From the NCBI GenBank assembly GCA_902622655.1, contig CACNQY010000013.1, positions 1-33,462 on the forward strand: DNA of 33,462 nt, read 5' to 3'. Source of the DNA: an uncultured Pelagibacteraceae bacterium. Its GTDB lineage: Bacteria > Pseudomonadota > Alphaproteobacteria > Pelagibacterales > Pelagibacteraceae. Shown here in pieces: positions 23,200-31,452 of this stretch; the first letter of the stretch is position 1; each line of letters begins with the position of its first letter. Below the pieces are notes generated by a model that saw only the letters and a list, made by a program, of their open reading frames with translations, made no database searches and had not been told where the DNA came from. Made by a program: the position numbers and the translations under genes.

Positions 23200-24483
23200 A
23201 TGGAAAGTATTATTTTACTCGTGGTACTCCTTTTTCTAATTTTATTAGGAGCTCCCATTGGATTTATACTAATACTGATACCATTTGTTTATATTCTATT
23301 AACAGATGCTGTTCCTCTTGTTTTAATTCCTAGTCAAATGTTTACTGCTATAGACTCAGTCCCATTGACTGCCATTGCATTTTTTATGTTAACAGGTGAA
23401 TTAATGACAAGTGCAACAATCACTGACCGTTTAGTTGCTTTGAGTAGGGCATTAATTGGACGTATAAGAGGAGGGTTAGCCCAAGTTAATGTTTTGGTGA
23501 GTATGTTTTTTGCTGGTATGAATGGTTCTGTTGTAGCAGATACAGCAACAGTAGGAGCATTAGTTTTACCAGCAATGAAAAAAGCGGGTTATCCCGCTGC
23601 ATTTTCAGCTGCTGTTACAGGAGTAAGTTCCACTATTGGAGGGATTATTCCACCTAGCATAATGATGATTGTTCTTGCTAATGCAACTGAGATTTCGATT
23701 GCAGCATTATTTGCAGCTGGAATTATACCAGGGATTTTGATTGGTGTTGTGATAATGGTAATCAACCATTACTTTGCAGTTAAATATAATTTCGAGCGTA
23801 GCGATGAACCATTCTCAGTACGTCGAGCTGGTAAAGAATTATATCGTTCTTCATTCGCTCTTTTAATACCTTTGGTTTTAGTGGGGTCAGTAATGGGAGG
23901 TGTCGCATCTGTTGTTGAGGCAGGAGCCATCACTGCTTTGGTTGCATTGTTTACAGGTGTATTTGTTTATCGAACTATCAAATGGAAAGATTGCACAGGA
24001 GCTTTTCGACGAGCATTCCGTAATTCAGCAATGGTTTTTATTATAATAGCTGCTTCAGGACCTTTTAGTTGGTTACTTACTTCTCTTGGAGCAATTGGTG
24101 ATCTTGAAGCTTGGCTTTTAGGTTTGGCGGATTCTCCTATATTATTTATTTTAGCTTTAATATTATTCATTTTTCTTCTTGGAACGGTAATGGACTCAGC
24201 AGTTAACATTATCATTGTTGGTCCAGTGCTTGTAAATGTTATGTCTCAAGCAGGCTTTCCTGAGGTGCAAGCAGCTATGGTTGTAATAGTAGGATTTTTG
24301 ATAGGATCAGTAACACCACCTGTTGGTGTTGCCTACTTTACCTCTGCAACAATAGCGCAAGTGCGTCTTGAAAAGGTTGCTATTGCATTAATTCCTTATT
24401 TAATTGGATTGTTTTTACTTTTATTTTTTATTCTTGTTGTACCAGAACTAACAATGTTTCTTCCAAACTTGTTGAGTAATTAA
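23200..24483 (+). CDS. dctM: TRAP transporter large permease (DctM family)
   Basis: Main membrane subunit of the TRAP transporter, expected to use a Na+ or H+ gradient. It has 427 residues with about twelve hydrophobic helices and the DctM hallmarks: GAPIGFILI at the start, FFAGMNGSVVADTATVGALV, GVSSTIGGIIPPSIMMIVLA, and GSVTPPVGVAYFTSA near the end. Arginine codons are odd for this window: 11 of 13 are CGT/CGA and two are AGG/AGA, while dctP uses only AGA. It precedes dctQ, the reverse of the common P-Q-M order. No Shine-Dalgarno is obvious. Its stop overlaps the dctQ start by one base (TAATG). Confidence 0.96.
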   Translation: MESIILLVVLLFLILLGAPIGFILILIPFVYILLTDAVPLVLIPSQMFTAIDSVPLTAIAFFMLTGELMTSATITDRLVALSRALIGRIRGGLAQVNVLVSMFFAGMNGSVVADTATVGALVLPAMKKAGYPAAFSAAVTGVSSTIGGIIPPSIMMIVLANATEISIAALFAAGIIPGILIGVVIMVINHYFAVKYNFERSDEPFSVRRAGKELYRSSFALLIPLVLVGSVMGGVASVVEAGAITALVALFTGVFVYRTIKWKDCTGAFRRAFRNSAMVFIIIAASGPFSWLLTSLGAIGDLEAWLLGLADSPILFILALILFIFLLGTVMDSAVNIIIVGPVLVNVMSQAGFPEVQAAMVVIVGFLIGSVTPPVGVAYFTSATIAQVRLEKVAIALIPYLIGLFLLLFFILVVPELTMFLPNLLSN

Positions 24484-24992
24484 TGATAAAATTTTTAAAC
24501 AGTATTGATCGTTTTATTCATCGTACATTGGAAGCTATGTGCTCACTCTTGTTGGCTGCTATGGTTGGCTTTACCCTTTACAATGTTACAATGCGATATG
24601 TTTTTAATAACCCTCCTGTTTGGGGAGATTTGCTAACAGTATTAAGTAACATTTGGTTGATGTTTATAGCGCTTTCTTTAACAGCTAGAGATAATGAACA
24701 TGTAGCATTAAATTTAATTTATGAAAAATTACCAGAGAGAGTTTCATTATACATTCGCCAGTTCTGGAAAATTATGATTATGATAATTGGAGTAGTCTTA
24801 ATAATTTATGGAATTGAACTTGTAGAGGGTATGCGAGGGAAGTATTGGGAAATGTGGTATTTAGAAATTAGTATGCAAGGTATTGAGTTCAAACCAAATT
24901 ATATGCCCAAAAAATATGCAGTTGCTATCCTACCGTTAGCTGGATTTTTGACTACCATTGGTGCCGCCATTGGTTTTATAAAAAAGGTCTAA
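24483..24992 (+). CDS. dctQ: TRAP transporter small permease (DctQ family)
   Basis: Small membrane subunit with four hydrophobic helices in 169 residues. It has the typical DctQ start (LNSIDRFIHRTLEAMCSLLL), the MRYVFNNPPVWGDLL segment and LIALSL/TARDNEHVALN-type second loop. Like dctM it favours CGN arginine codons (five of seven). It is translationally coupled to dctM through a one-base overlap and ends 19 bases before the convergent tauC stop. Assignment to the DctM/DctP partners rests on operon position and family pattern. Confidence 0.93.
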   Translation: MIKFLNSIDRFIHRTLEAMCSLLLAAMVGFTLYNVTMRYVFNNPPVWGDLLTVLSNIWLMFIALSLTARDNEHVALNLIYEKLPERVSLYIRQFWKIMIMIIGVVLIIYGIELVEGMRGKYWEMWYLEISMQGIEFKPNYMPKKYAVAILPLAGFLTTIGAAIGFIKKV

Positions 24993-25011
24993 TTCATTAA
25001 AAAATGTTTGC

Positions 25012-26937
25012 TTAACCTTTACCTCTCCAAGGAATAGTCTTATCTATTATTTTTCTCAAAGATATATCAAATAAAAGACCCAACAGACCCATTATGAAAA
25101 TTGTTATCCAAATAACTTCATACTGAAAGTATTTTTTTGCAACATTTTCAACAAAACCAATACCAGTTGTACCTGCTAGAAACTCTGCAGCAACAAGTGT
25201 TCCCCAGCACATACCAACAGCAACTCTAATTCCTGTAAGAATTTCAGGAAGTGAATTAGGGAAAATCACATATCTTAAAATTTGTTTTTTAGTAGCTCCT
25301 AAGGAGTGTGCAGCGTGTATTTTTGAAAGCTGTGTTCCTGATGCACCAGCTCTTGCAGAAATAATCATGATTGAAAGTGAGACCATGAATAATAAAAATA
25401 TTTTACCCGTATTATCTATTCCAAGAACTGAAATAATCAATGGCGCCCAAGCTAATGGTGGAACAGGTCTGTATAATTCGATTAAAGGATCAAAGAAGCC
25501 TTTAGCAAATCGATTTAGACCCATAAACAATCCTAATGGCACCCCAATAAGAATTCCAAAAACTAAACCTAAAAATACCCTTAAGAATGAGTCCCATATG
25601 TGTCCATATGGAACAGGCACTTTAAATAATTTAAAGTCACCAGTAACAACTTTTAAAACGTTACTTTTAAAGTTTTCTTTTACAATTCCATCTTTTGTAT
25701 GCACTGGATATTCACCAGGCAAAATATCTGCTATCCAATCAGGTAAAATAAATCCGATCATTTTACTTACATCAACCATCTCAATCCATAAAAGAGGAAT
25801 ATTTTTGTATCCAACACTTGGTTTAGACATCAATACAAACTTATTAAATGTATCTGATGGTTTAGGTAACCATCTACCTGAACCTTGTTCAGAACATGTT
25901 GGTCCACTTGCTACAATTGTTCCTGCTGGAAATAGAAGAGTATCAATTAACCTTAATCCACCTTGCTCTTTATTTTGTAATTCATCAAACTCTATTATTG
26001 CTGCTTGCATTTCATTTAATGCATTAGGAGGATAGATGCTTGCAAACTCTATTCTTCTTGCAATTTTAACAATATTTTTTGCATAGTCAGATGCTATTTC
26101 TTCACTATCATCTAATCCTTTTCTGTAAGCTTTAATATCATCTTTAAGTTGTTTGATTGCGCTTTTGAACTGTGGGTTATGGTTTTTTAATTTAAAAAAT
26201 TTATCGTCAATTTTTTTTAGTTCTGCTGCAGCTGCATGAAATTTTAAACCTTTATTTGTTTGAGGTTCAGTTGGTATTTCAATGGTATTTTCAATTGTAC
26301 CGGTTCCAGAGTCTATAGTTGTAATTCCCCAGCCACCTTGTTCATCAATAAGTTTCTGTCTCTCAGTTTTTTGTGTATCTGTTTCAAAAGGAAAATCTTT
26401 CTTTTGGAAATTGGAACTTAGAAGTTTTATTTCTTCTGTCATTTCCTTAAGTTTAATTTTGGTATCCATTTCCATTAGTTTTTCACTTGTTAAAAATGGA
26501 ATTAATTTAGAAGTTCTATCAATATAACTTACAAGGATTGTTTTTTGTTGATCATTCAGATCTGGAGATGCTTTTATTTCATTAGCAATTTTTACAAGAT
26601 TTTTATTTTCAATTTTAATAATCGATGTACTTTTGAATTCCCTTTCTTCAATAGGGAACTGATATTTTAGACCCAATAACGATTCATTAATTTTAGCAAC
26701 TTGGCACAATTCATTCGCGGATTTTGGATAAAATCCTTTTGCGATGTCCCACGAATAATAAAGCCACAACATCAGAATTGCACTAGTTCCAACTATTACC
26801 CAGTGTGTTCCACCTTTTGCTCTTTCTGGATTACCAAAAACTGCATCAACTTTTTCAGTTCTAATTAATCTTCTTCCATAAAGAATACATCCTATTACAG
26901 CTACAAATATTAAGATGGTTATAAATTGGGTTAACAT
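25012..26937 (-). CDS. ABC transporter permease (TauC/SsuC-like) with large N-terminal extension
   Basis: Membrane subunit of a taurine/sulfonate-type ABC importer. The C-terminal about 195 residues (from about 447, DSFLRVFLGLVFGILIGVPL) are a normal BPD permease with an EAA loop at about 538-562 (AAHSLGATKKQILRYVIFP). Before this lie two N-terminal helices (about 3-20 and 45-65) and a soluble, probably periplasmic, stretch of about 350 residues with coiled-coil character (INESLLGLKY to LPDWIADILPGEYP). TauC proteins are usually about 275 residues; this one has 641. It directly abuts tauB with no gap. The extension could be a built-in binding or docking domain. The reading frame is intact, with no sign of a fused neighbouring gene. 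Confidence 0.88.
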   Translation of the reverse strand: MLTQFITILIFVAVIGCILYGRRLIRTEKVDAVFGNPERAKGGTHWVIVGTSAILMLWLYYSWDIAKGFYPKSANELCQVAKINESLLGLKYQFPIEEREFKSTSIIKIENKNLVKIANEIKASPDLNDQQKTILVSYIDRTSKLIPFLTSEKLMEMDTKIKLKEMTEEIKLLSSNFQKKDFPFETDTQKTERQKLIDEQGGWGITTIDSGTGTIENTIEIPTEPQTNKGLKFHAAAAELKKIDDKFFKLKNHNPQFKSAIKQLKDDIKAYRKGLDDSEEIASDYAKNIVKIARRIEFASIYPPNALNEMQAAIIEFDELQNKEQGGLRLIDTLLFPAGTIVASGPTCSEQGSGRWLPKPSDTFNKFVLMSKPSVGYKNIPLLWIEMVDVSKMIGFILPDWIADILPGEYPVHTKDGIVKENFKSNVLKVVTGDFKLFKVPVPYGHIWDSFLRVFLGLVFGILIGVPLGLFMGLNRFAKGFFDPLIELYRPVPPLAWAPLIISVLGIDNTGKIFLLFMVSLSIMIISARAGASGTQLSKIHAAHSLGATKKQILRYVIFPNSLPEILTGIRVAVGMCWGTLVAAEFLAGTTGIGFVENVAKKYFQYEVIWITIFIMGLLGLLFDISLRKIIDKTIPWRGKG

Positions 26938-27735
26938 TTAATTTTCTTTCCCCATAATTTCCTCTTCCATATTCCAAATCATTGATAAGATTTCTTCTCT
27001 TGTAGAAGAGAATTCCTTATTCTTTTTTATTTCTCTTAAGTCTTGTGTAAGACCCATTTCTGCAAATGGAAGATTATACTCTTTGTGTATCCTGCCTGGT
27101 CTTGGTGCCATTACATATAATCTTTCTCCAAGCAACAATGCTTCTTCAACAGAGTGTGTAATTAAGATAATTGTTTTTCCTGTCTCTTTCCAAATTTTTA
27201 AAACTAATGACTGCATTTTTTCTCTTGTTAAAGCATCTAATGCACCTAATGGCTCATCCATTAAAATTAAGTCAGGATCATTGATTAGACATCTTGCAAG
27301 GGCAACTCTTTGCTGCATACCACCAGATAATTGATATGTAGGTGTATTACCAAAACCTTTAAGCCCAACGATATCCAACCATTCATCAACTTTTTTTGCT
27401 GTAACTTCAGGATCTTCTTTTTTCATTCTAAGTCCAAAATTTACATTTTCAGCGACTGTCAACCATTCAAATAAAGCACCTTGTTGAAATACCATGCCTC
27501 TTTCAACGCCAGGTCCATCAATTTCATTATTATTAAGAGTAATTTTTCCTGATGTTGGTCTTAAAAATCCAGCAGTAATATTAAGTAAAGTTGTTTTTCC
27601 ACAGCCAGAGGGACCAAGAACTGTAAGCAATTCTCCTTTTTTAAGAGTAAAACTTACGTCTTTTAATGCATGAACGGTTTCCCCTTTTGGAGTTTTAAAA
27701 ATCATATTTAAATTTTGAGAAACTAGATCACTCAT
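26938..27735 (-). CDS. tauB: ABC transporter ATPase (TauB/SsuB-like)
   Basis: Energises uptake with the TauC-like permease. The 265-residue protein has Walker A GPSGCGKTT (41-49), Q-loop in MVFQQGALFEW, signature LSGGMQQ (136-142), Walker B LILMDE (156-161) and switch His194 in ITHSVEEAL. This is the nitrate/sulfonate/taurine ATPase pattern. It follows the binding-protein gene after a terminator-like hairpin and abuts tauC. The substrate class is inferred from TauA-like and aminotransferase neighbours. Confidence 0.93.
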   Translation of the reverse strand: MSDLVSQNLNMIFKTPKGETVHALKDVSFTLKKGELLTVLGPSGCGKTTLLNITAGFLRPTSGKITLNNNEIDGPGVERGMVFQQGALFEWLTVAENVNFGLRMKKEDPEVTAKKVDEWLDIVGLKGFGNTPTYQLSGGMQQRVALARCLINDPDLILMDEPLGALDALTREKMQSLVLKIWKETGKTIILITHSVEEALLLGERLYVMAPRPGRIHKEYNLPFAEMGLTQDLREIKKNKEFSSTREEILSMIWNMEEEIMGKEN

Positions 27736-27760
27736 AAATTCTTTATATTAGAAATTTTGT

Positions 27761-27799
27761 AAAAAAAATAGGCACCAATTATAAAATCAGTGCCTATTT
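27761..27799 (-). terminator. Intrinsic terminator/attenuator between tauA and tauB
   Basis: On the minus strand the stem AAATAGGCAC (27799-27790) pairs perfectly with GTGCCTATTT (27775-27766) and extends inward by about five more pairs, including two G-U wobbles, to a small TTAT loop. It is followed at once by a run of eight T (27768-27761), part of which overlaps the stem. This is a textbook rho-independent terminator lying 21 bases after the tauA stop and 26 bases before the tauB start, so most transcripts would stop after tauA, with partial read-through to tauBC. Confidence 0.8.
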
Positions 27800-27819
27800 A
27801 AAATTTTAAACCCTTAAAA

Positions 27820-28761
27820 TTATAAAGGTAAGAAACTTGTATCTACGTTTCCACCCGGAGTCCCCATTCCTTTTAGGAATGCATCTAGGTTTCCACTTGT
27901 CATAGATTGTTTTGTTTCTTCTGGAGTTAAGAATTTAAATCCACTCAAAGTATCTTTCATATCTGAAACTTTCATTTCTGAAGCTTTAGACATTGCGTTC
28001 AAGTCAGCTTTACCAGCTTTGTATCTAGCATTAGCTTCATGAGTAACTTCGATGAAAGTTCTTAACATACCTGGGTTTTCTTTCATGAATTTATCTGTAA
28101 CAGATGTAATATCTATTCCTAAGATACCAGCTGCTCTAGCTTCATCTACAGTTAAAAGTCTTGATCCAACTGCAGTTGCTGCTTTGATAGAATTACCACC
28201 AAATAAACATGCCATTACAACATCGCCACTTACTAATGCAGCAGCACCTTCTTCAGGGTCCATTTGAATAATATCCATTTTACCTCTGTCAGCACCAACA
28301 ACTTTCATACTTTCGTCAAAAACGTATTCAGCCATTGTTCCTAACGGTACAGCAACTTTTTTACCTTCCAATTCAGTAGCGTTTGCTTTTGTAATTCCAG
28401 AAGCGTTAGATGTTACACATGTAGTTCCACCCATTCCGTATTCCATAGCAATATCAACTAATTTGATAGGTGCATTAGATTTTACAGCATTGATAAAAGG
28501 TACTAATCCTTGTGAGTAAGAAATATCAATATCTCCTGCTAACATTGCGTCAGTCATTGCTCCACCATTAGTGAAATTTGTCCATTTTACAGGAACACCA
28601 AGAGCTTTTGCAAAATTTTTTTTCTGCATATCCTCTAGATTTGGGCTTGGCCATTCTAGAAAGTATGCAACTCTAACCTCATTTGCAGCTGAATTCGCAA
28701 CTGAAATTGATAGGTTAAGTGCAAAAATCGATCCTAGAATAAAACTTAGTATTTTTTTCAT
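27820..28761 (-). CDS. tauA: Periplasmic substrate-binding protein of a taurine-type ABC transporter (TauA-like)
   Basis: Captures taurine or a related amino-sulfonate/omega-amino acid in the periplasm. It has a 24-28 residue signal peptide (MKKILSFILGSIFALNLSIS, cleavage near SAANEV). The mature part shows the NMT1/TauA pattern: VRVAYFLEWPSPN, NGGAMTDAMLAGDIDISYSQ, GKKVAVPLGTMAEY, ALVSGDVVMACLFGGNS. Length is 313. AGGGGA four bases before the ATG is a good ribosome-binding site. It is the first gene of a minus-strand operon with a terminator behind it, consistent with binding protein made in excess. Taurine as ligand is supported only by family and the divergent aminotransferase/alanine dehydrogenase genes. 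Confidence 0.85.
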   Translation of the reverse strand: MKKILSFILGSIFALNLSISVANSAANEVRVAYFLEWPSPNLEDMQKKNFAKALGVPVKWTNFTNGGAMTDAMLAGDIDISYSQGLVPFINAVKSNAPIKLVDIAMEYGMGGTTCVTSNASGITKANATELEGKKVAVPLGTMAEYVFDESMKVVGADRGKMDIIQMDPEEGAAALVSGDVVMACLFGGNSIKAATAVGSRLLTVDEARAAGILGIDITSVTDKFMKENPGMLRTFIEVTHEANARYKAGKADLNAMSKASEMKVSDMKDTLSGFKFLTPEETKQSMTSGNLDAFLKGMGTPGGNVDTSFLPL

Positions 28762-28838
28762 TTATTCCCCTATGTTTAATTAATTAAATTATTGATATTT
28801 AAATTCAAATTAACCCTGATGTAAAACAAAAAAAGAAA

Positions 28839-28866
28839 CTTATACAATCTTTGGTTGTGTCAATAA
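28839..28866 (-). promoter_or_regulatory. Candidate tauA promoter
   Basis: On the minus strand, TTATTG (28866-28861) and TATAAG (28844-28839) are separated by 16 bases, about 78 bases before the tauA start. A perfect TTGACA overlaps the -35 (28863-28858), but its spacing of 13 to the same -10 is too short. It lies in the 192-base divergent gap (28762-28953) shared with the aminotransferase gene; a CCTTAAGG palindrome is also present there near 28904. No experimental or comparative support is available. Confidence 0.3.
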
Positions 28867-28953
28867 TGTGGTAGTTAATCTATTTATTTTAGTCTAAAGA
28901 GGCCTTAAGGTTTAAAATTAAAACAAAAAAAATATATTTATAGAAAGAAATTT

Positions 28954-30300
28954 ATGAGCTCAGAAAATAGAACTTCAGTGCCAAATTCATTAAATGAACA
29001 TTGGATGCCATTTACATCTAACAAAGATTTTAAAGCTAATCCAAGGTTAATTACTGAAGCTAAAGGAGTTTACTTAAAAAATCATCATGGAAAAACACAA
29101 ATTGATGCGAGCTCTGGATTATTCTGTAACCCATTAGGCCATGGTAGAAAAGAAATTACAGAAGCTGTTACGAAACAGTTAGAAACTTTAGATTACGCTC
29201 AACCTTTCCAACAAGGTTTTGGTGGATCATTTGAATTAGCAACAAAGATTTCAAAACATACACCAGGTGATCTGAATAAAATGTTTTTTACAATATGTGG
29301 ATCTACTGCTGTTGAAACAGCTATTAAAATTTCAATAGCTTATCACAGAGCAAAAGGGAACGCGCATAGATTTAGGTTTGTTGGACGTGAAAGAGGTTAT
29401 CATGGAATGAATATTGGATGTGTTTCGGTAGGGGGAATGGTTAATAATGTGAAAACATTCGCAAGTATTCTTATGCCTGGAGTTCAACATATGAGACATA
29501 CACATTTACCAGAGCATAAATTTGTAAGCGGTCAACCAGAGACAGGTAGCGATTTAGCTTTAGATTTAGAAAGAATTGCAAGTAACTTTGGTCCAGAGAA
29601 TATAGCCGCATGTATTGTTGAACCAATTGCTGGATCAACTGGAACATTAGTTCCACCAAAAGGTTATTTACAAAAATTACGAGAAATCTGTGATAAACAT
29701 GGGATACTTTTAATATTTGATGAAGTAATCACTGGATGGGGAAGAACAGGTTCTAAATTTGGCGCTCAAGAGTTTGGAGTTACTCCAGATATAATGACAA
29801 TGGCAAAAGCAACTACTAATGGTGTTGTCCCAATGGGTGTTGTTGCTTGTAAAGATGAAATTTATGATGCAGTTATGGATGCATCACCAATGGGATCTGT
29901 TGAGTTATTTCATGGTTATACTTATTCTGGAATTCCAGTTTCAGTTGCAGCTGCATTAGCAGTGCAGGATATTTTCGAAAAAGATGATATTTTTAACAGA
30001 GCAAAAAATTTAGCTCCATATTTTCAAAAAGGTTTGTTCTCGCTTCAAGACTTAGAGTCTGTAGATAATATTAGAGGCTATGGAATGATGGGTGGAATTG
30101 ATATGAAATTAAATACTAAACCTGGAAAAGCTGGTTATGAATGTTTTAAATCTTGTTATGAAGCAGGTGTAAACTTTAAAGCAACAGGCGATTGTTTAAT
30201 CATAGCTCCACAGTTTATATGTGAAGAAAAACATATAGATGAAATTATTGATAAATTAAGAACAGGTATAACTAATTATCAGAAAAATCAGAAAAACTAG
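28954..30300 (+). CDS. Omega-amino acid:pyruvate aminotransferase (class III, PLP); possible taurine:pyruvate aminotransferase
   Basis: Class III PLP aminotransferase of 448 residues. It has PLP-binding Asp256 in IFDEVITGWGRTG, Schiff-base Lys285 in MTMAKATTNG, RGYHGMNIG and HGYTYSGIPV. The N-terminus (LNEHWMPFTSNKDFKANPRL) strongly resembles beta-alanine/omega-amino acid:pyruvate transaminases, not the best-known Rhodobacter/Bilophila Tpa start. Next to tauABC it probably deaminates the imported amine (taurine, hypotaurine or beta-alanine) with pyruvate as acceptor, giving L-alanine. Alanine dehydrogenase follows 33 bases downstream to recycle alanine. Sulfoacetaldehyde acetyltransferase (Xsc), needed for taurine carbon use, is not in the window. 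Confidence 0.9.
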   Translation: MSSENRTSVPNSLNEHWMPFTSNKDFKANPRLITEAKGVYLKNHHGKTQIDASSGLFCNPLGHGRKEITEAVTKQLETLDYAQPFQQGFGGSFELATKISKHTPGDLNKMFFTICGSTAVETAIKISIAYHRAKGNAHRFRFVGRERGYHGMNIGCVSVGGMVNNVKTFASILMPGVQHMRHTHLPEHKFVSGQPETGSDLALDLERIASNFGPENIAACIVEPIAGSTGTLVPPKGYLQKLREICDKHGILLIFDEVITGWGRTGSKFGAQEFGVTPDIMTMAKATTNGVVPMGVVACKDEIYDAVMDASPMGSVELFHGYTYSGIPVSVAAALAVQDIFEKDDIFNRAKNLAPYFQKGLFSLQDLESVDNIRGYGMMGGIDMKLNTKPGKAGYECFKSCYEAGVNFKATGDCLIIAPQFICEEKHIDEIIDKLRTGITNYQKNQKN

Positions 30301-30333
30301 TTAGTTAGTCTAGAAAACATATACTAAAAGTTT

Positions 30334-31452
30334 ATGAAAATTGGCGTACCTAAAGAAATTAAGCCTCAAGAAAATAGAATTGGTTTAACACCAGAAAGTG
30401 TAAAAACTTTAATCTCAGAAGGTCATGAGGTTTTGGTTGAAAACAACGGTGGCTTTGAAGCTGGCTTCGAAAATGATCAATATTTAAATGCTGGTGCTAA
30501 AATTATAAATAATGCAGCAGATATTTTTAATGATGCAGAAATAATTGTTAAAGTTAAAGAACCTCAAAAAGTAGAAGTTGATATGATTAGAGAAAATCAA
30601 ATTATATATACTTATCTCCATTTAGCTGCTGCAAGAGAATTAACTGAGGGATTAATAAAATCTAAAAGTATCAATATTGCTTATGAGACTGTAACAGATG
30701 ATAATGGAAGATTACCTTTACTTGCACCTATGAGTGCAGTAGCTGGAAGAATGTCAGTTCAAGCTGGTGCTCACTGTTTAGAAAAAAACCAAAGTGGTAG
30801 AGGGTTGCTGTTAGGCGGTGCACCAGGTGTAAAAGGTGGGACAGTTGTTATTTTGGGTGGTGGAGTCGTTGGTGAGAATGCAGCGGTCATAGCTACTGGC
30901 ATGCAAGCAAAAGTTCATATCGTTGATAAATCTGAAGCAAGATTAAATCAACTGGTTGAAATGTTTGGAGATAAAATAATCCCTGAACAAAGTGATAACT
31001 TAGATTTAAATGAATTGGTTTCAGAGGCAGATCTTCTAGTTGGAGGTGTTTTAATTCCAGGAGCAGAAGCTCCAAAGTTAGTTACAAGAGATATGGTTAA
31101 GTTAATGAAACGAGGTTCTGTAATAGTCGATGTTGCAATAGATCAAGGCGGTTGTGTAGAAACAAGTAAACCAACAACACACGGTGATCCAACTTATATA
31201 GTAGATGATGTTGTTCATTATTGCGTAGCAAATATGCCAGGTGGGGTTCCTAGGACATCAACACTTGCCTTAAATAATGCAACATTACCTTTTTTAGTAA
31301 GACTAGCTAATAAAGGTTATCAAAAAGCACTTGGTGAAGATAAAAACTTTTTATCAGGGTTAAATGTTTGTAAAGGGCAAGTAACTTATAAGGCGGTCGC
31401 TGATGTATTTGGCTATGATTTTGCAGAACCCGAAAAAGTAATAAAGAATTGA
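30334..31452 (+). CDS. ald: Alanine dehydrogenase
   Basis: NAD-dependent oxidative deamination of L-alanine to pyruvate and ammonium. The 372-residue length equals the family norm. Visible marks are MKIGVPKEIKPQENRIGLTP, catalytic Lys in VKVKEPQ, catalytic His in IYTYLHLAA, the nucleotide-binding VVILGGGVVGENAA, and the C-terminal NMPGGVPRTSTLALNNATLP. It lies 33 bases after the aminotransferase gene, probably in one operon. Together they form a cycle that regenerates pyruvate and releases the amine nitrogen as ammonium, as in known taurine/beta-alanine deamination pathways. Confidence 0.97.
   Translation: MKIGVPKEIKPQENRIGLTPESVKTLISEGHEVLVENNGGFEAGFENDQYLNAGAKIINNAADIFNDAEIIVKVKEPQKVEVDMIRENQIIYTYLHLAAARELTEGLIKSKSINIAYETVTDDNGRLPLLAPMSAVAGRMSVQAGAHCLEKNQSGRGLLLGGAPGVKGGTVVILGGGVVGENAAVIATGMQAKVHIVDKSEARLNQLVEMFGDKIIPEQSDNLDLNELVSEADLLVGGVLIPGAEAPKLVTRDMVKLMKRGSVIVDVAIDQGGCVETSKPTTHGDPTYIVDDVVHYCVANMPGGVPRTSTLALNNATLPFLVRLANKGYQKALGEDKNFLSGLNVCKGQVTYKAVADVFGYDFAEPEKVIKN

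Noticed and set aside
25367..26035. 222-codon open frame on the + strand
   Set aside because: It lies wholly antisense to the well-supported TauC-like permease gene, has no recognisable domain and is a by-product of biased codon use.
28762..28953. TauR-type regulator site or riboswitch in the tauA/aminotransferase gap
   Set aside because: No direct repeat of the kind used by TauR and no conserved riboswitch core could be seen; only a weak promoter match was kept.
30301..30333. Glycine- or other amino-acid-riboswitch before ald
   Set aside because: The gap is only 33 bases and holds no structured element.
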